DNA from: Anomaloglossus baeobatrachus
Lineage: Eukaryota; Chordata; Amphibia; Anura; Aromobatidae
Length of the DNA: 64,000 bases
Assembly (NCBI RefSeq): GCF_048569485.1
Contig: NC_134353.1
Coordinates: 66,346,221-66,410,220, forward strand
Direction: 5' to 3'
The position numbers were made by a program, and so were the translations under genes. Below the pieces are notes generated by a model. It ran no database searches. It saw only the letters and a list, made by a program, of their open reading frames with translations, and had not been told where the DNA came from. Numbering within the stretch: position 1 is the first letter of the stretch; the number at the start of each line of letters is the position of its first letter. Of the stretch, positions 40,201 through 52,200 are shown piece after piece.

Positions 40201-43200
40201 TTGTCTGGTCTCTGCTCCTTCTCCTGCACTGTTTAGCTTTCCAATCTCTTTTCAATCTCCCGCGGCTGTACTGAACAAGCATCGCCCCCTCTCCTGTTTG
40301 GCTGTTCTCCTCCTGGCATCTCTCACAGCTCTCTTACTGATAGAAGACGCTGCCTGGCCACTCCACCCTCTACAGCAGAGGCCGCGCTATGCAGTGTGAG
40401 AGAGTCTGCAACTCTGTGTTGGCGCCTGCAGCTATTCACACAGTGCGGCCGCCCCTTAAACAGCTGCTTGGTTACGGCCCTGGGCAGCCCGCCCATGCTG
40501 GGAATGATGGAGAGTGAAAATACACACACCGCGGGCAGCCGCTCTGGGCCCCTTTAGGTCACAGGCTCTGTAGCAGCCGCGTGGTCTGCCTCTATTGACG
40601 GTACGCCACTGGGCCACAGCTAGCGGGTGATTGTGCTAACCACAACCAAGAGCGACAGACAGGGCCGCCGACAGAGCAAGCGAGAGAGCCAGCGACAGAG
40701 CAAGCGAGAGAGCGACAGAGCGAGGTTCCTGGGAAGGAATCAATATGTGGGGACATAAAGAGAACTATAATGTACTCCAGACCCTGGACTTGAAATAGAT
40801 TTTTCTATCGTCAGGCTGCCTTCAGTAGTGTGAGTTCTCAGAAGGACAGTCAGCGTACACCTGGGCCAGCAGGTCGATACAGTACTGATGTTATACAAGC
40901 TGAATAGTCATGTACTCTGATCTAATTATTAGTGAACAAGTCCCTGTGGGTGGGACGCTGACCTCGAGCCAATGGGGACTGAATGACTGACGTGCAAGAG
41001 TTTAAAGATAAGCAGCTTAGAAAAGTATGGACCAGCAACATCTGTGGAGAAGCCCAAGGGAAAAGTGTGCCCTGAAGAGAGGTGTATCTGACGCGCCCAC
41101 GGCGTCCCTAGGGTTTTTAGGTTACTCGTCACCGGGCCAGTTTGGGGGATGTCACAGTGGCCTGGCCCGGTTCCGTGACCCCGTCGGTGTTAATAAAGAT
41201 GGAGGGGTTATTTACATGGGAGTAAGATAAAGTTGGTCTTCGTGACGCCACCTGGGGTGTGCGGCTAGGTATTAGCCACCATTGCGGGATGCCTTCTCCG
41301 GAGAGGATGATAACGCAGCTCAGATGTTGCAGCTCTCCACAGGCAGAGCTTAGGCCCTGGGGAGGATGTTGGGAGTAGTAGTCCACTCCAATGAAGGAGC
41401 GCAGGAAGGATTAGACGACACAGCGGTTTCAGCGGATTCTGCTGGCGGGACTTGCTGTGCCCACCAGCCTAGGGCTCTGCCCCCTGAGGTGTGCGTCGGC
41501 CCTGAGGGAGCTATGAGTTCTCCCCTCAGCAATCGTGTCCTCCTGCATCTCACTTGGTTTCCAATGATTTCACAACTGATTGTGGGTATGTCACCTTGCA
41601 CTCCAGAACAGTCGCTCCACCCCCCGGGTTCCTGAGCTAGTGGGTGGGAGGCCCCAGACGATATGGTGATCATCCTAAATGACCTACCCTAACCCAGTCT
41701 CGGTGAGAGGTCAACTAGCTATATGTGTTTGTGGATTGTGGTTTGTGGTTGACCGGCACGGACCTCCTCCTTAGCCGAGATGAATACTGCACCTCTGGTG
41801 AGGTGCAGTACCCTGTGGCGACTGAAGCCTCAGGGGCACCACATATTTTAAAGAACATGTTCAAGTGTCCCAAGTATTAATGTGTTGATAGTACTGTGCC
41901 TAACGTTAACTAAAAGTCGGTGACTCCCCTACAGATGGGTCATAGTTCGTTAGACTGCAAGGTATGCCTTGCCCCCCCGAAAGACCACACACCCAGTCAG
42001 GACCCCCGCAGCAACCAACTGCCTTGCTCTATGGGGATGGCAGTGGTGCAAACTACAGGAGGGATCCGGCACCTCCAACTACCACCCTGGGCCACCATTA
42101 CAAATGTTCTGCTGCACTGAATGCGCTTGAGCATGAAAATCATCAAAATAAGCTGCTGGCAGCTCCCTTTGCAATTGCTGACCAATGACCTTGCAGATGT
42201 GCTCCATAAGTGTCGAGATGATGCAGGCCATGGTAGTACGTTTAGGACACGCATGCTGCTCACAGTAACACGAGCAACATGTGGTCAGAAATAATCTATG
42301 GTAAAGTAATGTGTAGCGGTGTAAACTAACAGTAAAAGGAGAGGATTTAGAAGCATTACTGAGAGGTGGCAAAGGAAGGGTTAACGATAGAAGTCTACTG
42401 AACCGGTGTGGCTGGCACTGCATCCTCGGCACATTTGTGACATTTAATCCCACCCCATTCATTTAAGAATAAGGAATAAGCTGACGGCAGGTTCTGTTAA
42501 TCATTCACAAAACAGAGCAGCAAATTCATCCAAATCCAGACGAGTGCTCGGGTGACATTCCAGGAATTACACTGCAGCGACTGTACACTGGATGGAGAGG
42601 CGTCCTCTGTACGAGCCGTCATCACTCCTCTAAATAAGGGTACAAAAGATCCTCCAAAGAGCACAGATCCCCCAACAAAGGACGTACAACCAAGGATGGG
42701 AAAAATAAACCCAATTAAAACAAGTGTACCGCCCTGAAAGGGGCCCGGCCGCTTCCTCCGCTTGCTAGGGCCGAGCCGCTCGAGGTCCGGGCTCGGGTTC
42801 TCGGTGGCACCAGCGCCTCCGGACCGGGGGCCACGTCGCTCTTGTTAAGGGAAGGTGGTGGGGGGGTGGTGGTTGTGTAACGGGTCGCGACGCCACCCAC
42901 GGGTGGTGGTGACGGGGGATGTACCACCGCTGCGGCTGAAGTGATGGTGGGCTCGTCCGGGATCGGTGTTGCGGCCGCAGCTGAGATGTTAGCCCCTCAG
43001 TGGGTAGGGGCGGTGCGTCCCAGGACCCCGGTTCGGGGGACTCCAAGGGATGATGTTGTCGTCGGGGTGCAGGGCGCCGTGCCGCGGTGTAGTGTCGTGC
43101 TCGGATGGCACTGGTGTACTCACGATTGATTCACACTCAGAGTCACTGGTAAACCAAAGTTCGGAAGTGGTCGGTCCCCGCGCGGCCGGCTGCTGATGTC

Positions 43201-46200
43201 CACTGTGGGGTTGATGGTGGCCCCTTTTCCCGTGCACCTCTGGATGTTTGTGTTTCGGCCCCCCTGCCTAAGCAGTGGTAGCCCGCTCCCCGGCGTTGAG
43301 CTGCCGGAGGAGCCCTCGGTTGCCCGCAAGCGCTGGCCTGTCGGGTGTTTGGCCCTTGGCGGTGGCGCGCACCCGGTCTTGGTGGGCTTTTGCCTTCTTT
43401 CGGGACTTTGGGTGTGGATGAACCTGTGAGGTCCGGCCAGCAATCAGTCAATTTGCCTATACTCAGTGGCTTCTAAGCTAGGACGGGGTCCGAGTACCCT
43501 CCTGTTGGTGCTCCGGAACACGGTTGACTCCCCGGTTCGGGACCGACGGGCTCCAAACCAGGCCCGGTCCATACGGTTCCGCCGGTTGCTGTACCGGTAC
43601 TCCTGCAGACGGCCACCACCGTCTGCCTGCCTGACGTTCTCCAAGGGGCCCAGGCTCCTACCTGGGTCCCTGACAGCTGCTCCTCTACCACTCACTGTCA
43701 ACTCCATAAACTTAACGAATTGAACTTCCTGCCCCAGGACAGTAGTCTCCTCGGTGGGCGTGTCTTTCTGCCTGACTCCGCCCACCTGGTGTGCTCTACT
43801 CGCCCTGAGGGAGGCATCAGGTCTCCCTTTCGGGTGACGTGTGTGTGACCTCACAGGGGATGGGGGTGTGTGTGTATTTGGTAGATGTTATTACCTGTGA
43901 CCCCTGGGGTCCAGGGCGTCACACAAGCACCAAGTCCTCCGGTTTCAAATAATTAGGGGTTTTGTGCTGTATGGGGCTCCCCCTAAGCTCTGTCTGGAGA
44001 GAAGGATTGAGAAGGACCTTAAAAAGGGATACTCCTAAATTCAGTTCTCATATCTATACGGGACAATGTACAGGGTGCTGGGAGTCCGACCACTAGGAAC
44101 CGGTTTTGCATAGCCCCATCTTGAATGGATCGGAGATGCACATGCTCGACCTATGCGACTGCTCAAGAACTGTGCCCTGTATGCACAGCACCGTCATGAA
44201 TAGAGCAAAGTGCACTTGCTCAATTTATGGGACAGTCCGAGAACTGGGCTCTGGAAAGCACCATCTTGAATGAAGTGGAAGGTGCACTTGTTCAACTTAT
44301 GGGACAGCCTGAGAACTGGGCTCTGCAGAGCCCCATCTTGTATGGAGCAGAGCTGTGCATGCTCAATCTACGCAGAGCACCATGTTGCATGGAGTGGAAG
44401 GTGAACCTCCACTCTTTCCATCCTCTAGGGACTACTCACAGATAGTCCCATACTCAATAAATGTAGTGGAGGTCAATCATGATGGTGCTCTGCACATTTT
44501 GGGATCAATTGTGGATGCCAGCAATCAGTAAGTTAGAATAGAGCAGAGCTGTGTATACTCGAGCTATGGGACAGCCTGAGAATTGGGCTCTGCAGAGCAC
44601 CATCCTGAATAGAGCAGCGCTCTGCATGCTCAATCTATGAGACAGCCTGAAAACCAGACTCTGCAGAGCACCATCTTGCATGGAGTGGAAGGTGCGCATG
44701 CTCATTCTCCACTCATTCCATTTTCTAAGGGACTACTCACAGACAGTCCCATACGCAATAAATGTAGTGGAGGTCAGGCATGATGGTGCTCTGCGGATTT
44801 TGTGATCAACTGTGGGTCACAGAGTTTAGCAAGTTATCTGCTATCCTATGAATAGGAACTAACACCAAGCAGAATACCCTTTCCTCTTCTTTGTCGAAAG
44901 AATACAGGATCTCAAGTTCAACAGTGCCCATACAATACCACAGTACAGTGTTCAATCATTAGTGCTGCGCGCCACCCAAATAATATCATGAAATGAGATC
45001 CAAGAAACAGTCAGTTTCTAAATAATACTGACATACATTGCCCAAATTATGTCACCAATATCAAAGCACCAATACCAAAAAAAAAACAAAAACCCTCACA
45101 AAGCATTGCCATACCAGAGGAAAAAAACAACAAATAAAACTTTTCTCAAATAAAATTACCTCTCTGGACCTGACATCACCTCCTTACTAACCAAAATCCC
45201 ACGATGTCTGTCTACTATCTCATCCTTCTTTTCTGCTCGATTTCTAAAACTGAACATGGACAAAACAGAATTTATCAACTTTCCCCAACCTCACTCTACC
45301 ACTCCGCCTGACCTATGCATCAAAGTCAATGGCTGCTCACTCTCCCCAGTCCCACATGCTTGTTGCCTGGGAGTAACCCTCGACTCTGCTCTGTCCTTCA
45401 AGCCACATACCAAGCCCTTTCCACCTCCTGCCAACTCCAACTTAAAAATATTTCCCGGATTCGTACATTCCTGGACGAAGAATCTGCAAAAACACTACTG
45501 CATGCTCTCATTATCTCCCGCCTGGACTACTGCAACCTCCTGCTCTGTGGCCTCCCTTCTAAAGGTCCCGTCACACGCAGAGATAAATCTTTGGCAGATC
45601 TGTGGTTGCAGTGAAATCATGGACATATTGTTCCATTTGTACACAGCCACAAACCTGGCACTGATTGTCCACAATTTCACTGCAACCACAGATCTGCTGC
45701 AGATTTATCTCTGTGTGTGACAGGGCCTTAACACTCTCGCACCCCTACAAGCTATCCTAAAAGCTGATGCCTGACTAATCCACCTGTCCCCCTGCTATTC
45801 CCCAGCCTCTCCTCTCTGGCAATCTCTTCACTGGCTTCCCATTGCCCAAAGACTCTGTTTCGAAACCCTATCCATGACCTACAAAGCCATCCACAACCTG
45901 TCTCCTCCCTACATCTGTACTTACCTGCACGTAACCTCTGATCCTCACAAGATCTCCTTCTCTACTCCCCTCACATCTCCTCTTCCCACAATCACATCCA
46001 AGATTTCTCCCGTGCCTCCCCCATACTCTGGAACGCTCTACCACAATACATCAGACTCTCACCTTCAAAAAGGAACCTGAAGACCCACCTCTTCTGAAAA
46101 GCCTACAACCTACAATAACCATCAGTCCACCATAGCACTGCACGACCACCCCCACCTTCCCCTACTGTATCCTCACCCATCCCCCTGTAGACTGAGCCCT

Positions 46201-49200
46201 CATGGGCAGGATCCTCTCTCCTCCTGTATCTGTGTGCGCCTTGAAATGTTCACAATTATTGTACTTGTCTATGTATGCCCCTTCTCACATGTAAAGTGCC
46301 ATGGAATAAATGGCGTTATAATATTATAATAATAACCCACTACCATAAGTTTCCATACAACATGGTCAATAAGTACTATAAACACCAATACGCCAGCATA
46401 TATGGGCACCTCGGTTATTCCATATTGTTTAACCCTTTTTAGTGACTCTGCTCTAGATAATATAGGGGGTCTTGAATAGAGGACCACCTTACAGGTGGTG
46501 TTATGCCCTAATACCACTTATGAGAAAGAATTGTCCCAAAAGATAATGCATCTACAGGTTATTGTGGGCCACAAATGGCTGATCTAGGTTTACGAATGTC
46601 TAAATAAGATCAAAGCTCCAAAAGACGGATTTATAACCAACCGTGGCACAAAAACAGATATAGCCATCCGTTATGAAGGGATGAGATTAAGACAAAGGCA
46701 AAACATGTGGCCACTATCTGACATCTCCGGCCTCAGCGCCCCTAAAAGAACGTAATGGGATACACCTGAAGCATCAGTAACACATGCACTTCTAAATTGA
46801 ATTTCTGCCAAAAATATCCTTTAATAACACAAGAGATCAATTCCATCGATTGCAGAAGATGCAGCCGTCCATTACTATGTACATTCCATTTTTTATGCAC
46901 TTACAATTCCATATAGTGGAGTTTCCTTACTGTAAAACACATTCATCCTGCGCTCCCTGTTTCATGCATATACAGTAATACCAGAAATGTGACATTTATA
47001 CTGGCAGACTGTAAACTGCAGATTTCTATACTATATATGATGTTGTGTTTTCCGTGCCAATCGAGCTGCTAGGACGAGGATTACCTGCTGAACTGGAAGC
47101 GCTGGTGGGTCAGGAAGCTGATGGTGTATTCAAGGCCGGAGAATAGGAAGAGGTACAGAAAGTAGACGAGGCCCAGGACACGGAGATTCTGCAGACCTAG
47201 AAAAGACATGATGTGCAATCAGAGTATCAGCATGGAGATCAGAGGATATATGAGAATGATCCCTTAAAGGGATAACACCGATCCACAAGATCTCTTAGAG
47301 CGGTGAATACTGACTGGGACCTTTACCGATCATACATACAGCGGACTTCAGGACCTTCTTATGAATTGCTAGTGAGCATGTGCGACCACCACTCCACGAG
47401 CTAGACAGCAAGCATGTGCGACCACCACTGCATGAGCTAGACAGCGAGCATGTGCGACCACCACTGCACGAGCTAGACAGCAAGCATGTGCGACCACCAC
47501 TGCATGAGCTAGACAGCGAACACATGCAACTGCCACTGTAGGAGCTAGAAAGCGAGCATGTGCATCCACCACTGCACGAGCTAGAAAGCGAGCATGTGCG
47601 ACCACCACTGCACGAGCTAGAAAGCGAGCATGTGCAACCACCACTGCACGAGCTAGAAAGCGAGCATGTGCGACCACCAATGCACGAGCTAGACAGCGAA
47701 CACATGCAACTGCCACTGTAGGAGCTAGACAGCGAGCATGTGCGACTAGCACTGCACGAGCTAGAAAGCGAGCATGTGCGACCACCACTGCACGAGCTAG
47801 AAAGCTAGCATGTGCGACCACCACTGCAGGAGCTAGACAGCGAGCACGTGCGACCACCACTGCAGGAGCTAGAAAGCGAGCATGTGCGACCACCAATGCA
47901 GGAGCTAGACAGTGAGCATGTGCGACCACCACTGCACGAGCTAGAAAGCGAGCATGTGCGACCACCAATGCAGGAGCTAGACAGCGAGCATGTGTGCCGG
48001 CAGTGCAGGAGCTAGACAGCGAACATGTGCGCCGGCACTGCAGGAGCTAGACAGCGACCATGTGCGACCACCACTGCAGGAGCTAGACAGCGAGCACGTG
48101 CGACCACCACTGCAGGATCTAGAAAGCGAGCATGTGCGACCACCACTGCAGGAGCTAGACAGTGAGCATGTGCGCCGGCACTGCAGGAGCTAGAAAGCTA
48201 GCATGTGCGACCACCACTGCAGGAGCTAGACAGCGAGCACGTGCGACCACCACTGCAGGAGCTAGAAAGCGAGCATGTGCGACCACCACTGCAGGAGCTA
48301 GACAGCGAGCATGTGCAACCACCACAGCAGGAGCTAGAAAGCGAGCATGTGCGACCACCACTGCAGGAGCTAGAAAGCTAGCATATGCGACCACCACTGC
48401 AGGAGCTAGACAGCGAGCATGTGCGACCACCACTGCAGGAGCTAGACAGCGAGCATGTGCAACCACCACTGCAGGAGCTAGAAAGCGAGCATGTGCGTCG
48501 GCACTGCAGGAGCTAGACAGCGAGCTTGTGCGACCACTGCTCTGTTCACCAACACTTCATGCACACAGGTGACTTTGGGACCCCTTCTCTTGATTGGTTG
48601 AGGTCCCAGCAATCATGCAGAAGAGCCCCTTCACCATAATTTGGTAGGAATAATGACACTATACTACTCTGTAAAGGCATTAGAAATCGGCGGCTGCTCC
48701 TGGTGGTAGTTCATGCCTTTGCTTATATTTCCCAGTTCAGGGTTGTTGCTGCATGTGCCTCAATGTGTCCTTTTTAAATTGGGAAGATTAAACCCACACC
48801 CATGGGTCACTATAGCTATATACATGCAGTACATAGTTCTAGTATATAGTACAGACAATGCCCATATTCCAAGACCGCACTATGAATATTGACATCTACC
48901 ATTTCCCATCATTGCTATTACAGCTGTCGGAGACCTGACATTACATGTGATATATGGGATTGAACCATTTGTCGAAAACACTTATGATAATTACTATGAG
49001 TGCACCACCTGCTGGTGACAACTGGAATTACAACTCTAAAATTACTACGGCCATAAATTTCAATTCCAAATTCTTCTTTATTCTGGTGACCTGTAGTGGT
49101 GTAATAAAGCATCTGACTTCTTGTGCGATCCTCTGCATGTGCTATATATTAAAGTCTATATGTTTCCACAATCTACAATACACACCGCATACATTATTAA

Positions 49201-52200
49201 GCTCTCACATCTGAGGAGGCGGGTGTACTTACTGAGAACATCCATGTCCGAATGGCTGTAGAATCCAAATGATAAATATGTTAGAATATTAGTAGTGGGG
49301 GGGGGGAGAGAAGAAATATTATAAAGCCATTCTAACATGGATTTTCAAAGTAAGTGCACCCACCTCATCAGGTCCAAGATGCTCTTTTTTGTATGATGAA
49401 ATCTGGTAACAGATTTGTTTTAATGGAAATGGCAACAGAGGAATATAACATGGCGAAAAATCTTTAAATGGAGGGTCAGCATTAGCTATGGGCGAATTGT
49501 CAGAACTATTGGCATATCTAAGCATAGGTATTGATGCACCCCTATATTACTCAGATGCTTCCATATCTCAAAGCTTTGCTTTCAGGCTCCTCCAAATGAA
49601 GCACCTATAGTCAGTGGCGTAACTATAGTTCGATGGGCTCCGGTGCAAAAGTTGGTCCTGGCCCCCCCATATGTTGGTCAGATCTAAATTCTATAAAGAC
49701 ATACAAGTTATGGTCCTTCCCCAATATGTAGTATCCTGCTCTAATGTACCCCATCCTGGGTTCCTTCCTGGAATGTATGCCCTCTATCCTGGTATACATG
49801 TCCACCTACTGGTATACACTGTCCCCTCCTGGGCCCATACTGGTATATATGTCCACCCCATCCAAGTATATACTGTCCCCTATATGGGCCCCTCCTGGTA
49901 TATACTATCCCCATCCTGGTATCTACTGTCCCCCCTCCTGGTATATAATATCCCCCTCATGGGCCCATCCTGATATATACTGTCTCCCTCCTGGTATATA
50001 CTGTCTCCCTTCTGGTATATACTGTCTCCCTCCTGGTGCATACTGTCCCCCTCCTGGACTCATCCTGGTATATACTGTCTCTCTACTGGTACAGTCATAT
50101 GAAAAAGTTTGGGCACCCCTATTAATGTTAATCTTTTTTCTTTAAAACAATTTGGGTTTTTGCAGCAGCTATTTCAGTTTCATATATCTAATAACTGATG
50201 GACTGAGTAATATTTCTGAATTGAAATCAGGTTTATTGTACTAAGAGAAAATGTGCAATCCGCATTTAAACAAAATTTGAAATTTTGAAAAAAAGTATGG
50301 GCACCTCAACATAAAAGTTACATTAATATTTTCTAGATCCTCCTTTTGCAAAAATCACAGCCTCTAGTCGCTTCCTGTAGCTTTTAATGAGTTCCTGGAT
50401 CCTGGATGAAGGTATCATTGTAAACAGGACCATTCCTGTTTACAAAACAATTCCAGTTCAGTTAAGTTTGATGGTCGCCGAGCATGGACAGCACGCTTCA
50501 AATCATTCCATAGATTTTCAATGATATTCAGGTCTGGGGACTGGGATGGCCATTCCAGAACATTGTAATTGTTCCTCTGCATGAATGCCTGAGTAGATTT
50601 GGAGCGGTGTTTTGGATCATTGTCTTGCTGAAATATCCATCCCCTGCGTAACTTCAACTTCGTCACTGATTCTTGCACATTATTGTCATGAATCTGCTGA
50701 TACTGAGTTGAATCCATGCGACCCTCAACTTTAACAAGATTCCCGGTCCCGGCATTGGCCACACAGCCCCAAAGCATGATGGAACCTCCACCAAATTGTA
50801 CTGAGGGTAGCAAGTGCTTTTCTTGGAATGCCGTGTTTTTTTGCCTCCATGCATAACGCCTTTTTGTATGACCAAACAACTCAATCTTTGTTTCATCAGT
50901 CCACATGACCTTCTTCCAAAATGTAACTGGCTTGTCCAAATGTGCTTTTGCATACCTCAGGCGACTCTGTTTGTGGCGTGCTTGCAGAAACGGCTTCTTT
51001 CGCATCATTCTCCCATACAGCTTCTCCTTGTACAACGTGCGCTGTATTGTTGACCAATCCACATTGAAACCATCTGCAGCAAGATGAAGCTGCAGGTCTT
51101 TGGAGGTGGTCTGTGGATTGTCCATGACTGTTCTCACCATTCTTCTTCTCTGCCTTTCTGATATTCTTCTTGGCCTGCCACTTCTGGGCTTAACAAGAAC
51201 TGTACCTGTGTTCTTCCATTTCCTTACTATGTTCCTCACAGCCAGTTTAAATCTCTGAGACAACTTGGTTGAATAATCTTTGTTTTCAGATCATTTGAGA
51301 GTTGTTTTGAGGAGCCCATGATGCCACTCTTCATAGGAGATTCAAGTAGGAGAACAACTTGCAGGTGGCCACCTTAAATACCTTTTCTCATTATTGGATA
51401 CACCTGCCTATGAAGTTCAAAGCTCAATGAGGTTACAAAAACAATTTAGTGCTTTAGTAAGTCAGTAAAAAGTAGTTAGGAGTGTTCAAATCGAGAAATT
51501 GATAAGGGTGCCCATACTTTTGCACCGGTCAAATTTTGTTTAAATGTGGATTGCACATTTTCTGTTAGTACAATAAACCTCATTTCAATCCAGAAATATT
51601 ACTGAGTCCATCAGTTATTAGATATATGAAACTGAAATAGCTGCTGCAAAAACCCAAATTGTTATAAAGAAAAAAGGTTAACATTAATAGGGGTGCCCAA
51701 ACCTTTTCATATGACTGTATATACTGTACCCATCTCGGACCCATACTGGTATATGTGTGACGCCCTGGACTAGCCAGGTAGTCACAGTTAGCCCCATGCA
51801 CTACACCCATCCCCAAATAAGGTGACAGCAGCCAACCCATTAAAACCCTGGTTACCTCCCTCTGGGTTTGCTGTCCACACCATGGAGGCAGAGCCTGGCT
51901 ATTGGCCACGCCCCCCAGGAGTTCACATGTCCAGAGGCAGGAAAACAAAAGCAGATCTGTTTTGAAGGAGGAGAGGAGTAGTTGAGAGAGGAGTTAAGAG
52001 GAGTAAAAATCTGTCTGTGCCCTGGGTAGGCGCCTGGGCACTTTGACCAGGAGCTAGACGGTGGTGGCCGTCTGCAGAAGCCGGGAAGACAGTCCTGGTG
52101 GAACCGTAGGTAGCCGGGACAGGGTAGTGGCCCACCGGTACCGAACCTGTGGATTAGCTGCTATTGGATTTTTTTTTTCTTTTTTCACCCCACACAGATT

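Larger units (their letters stand above)
38325..41088. other. intron sequence with several small repeats
   Basis: 38721 onward starts with TTAA plus AAGGGATCTGTCACC, a TTAA-type element end also seen at 59791. 39609-39756 is a hairpin with about 59-bp arms. 40061-40230 is a 68-bp tandem duplication (ctccttgtcaggtctctgct...). 40611 ends an element with CAGTGGCGTAC (reverse complement). No gene seen. Confidence 0.5.

Noticed and set aside
47369-47968. 199-codon minus-strand frame with [12 protein letters not shown] repeats and matching plus-strand frames
   Set aside because: Consequence of a 36-bp unit without stops in either strand; intronic in MFSD10.
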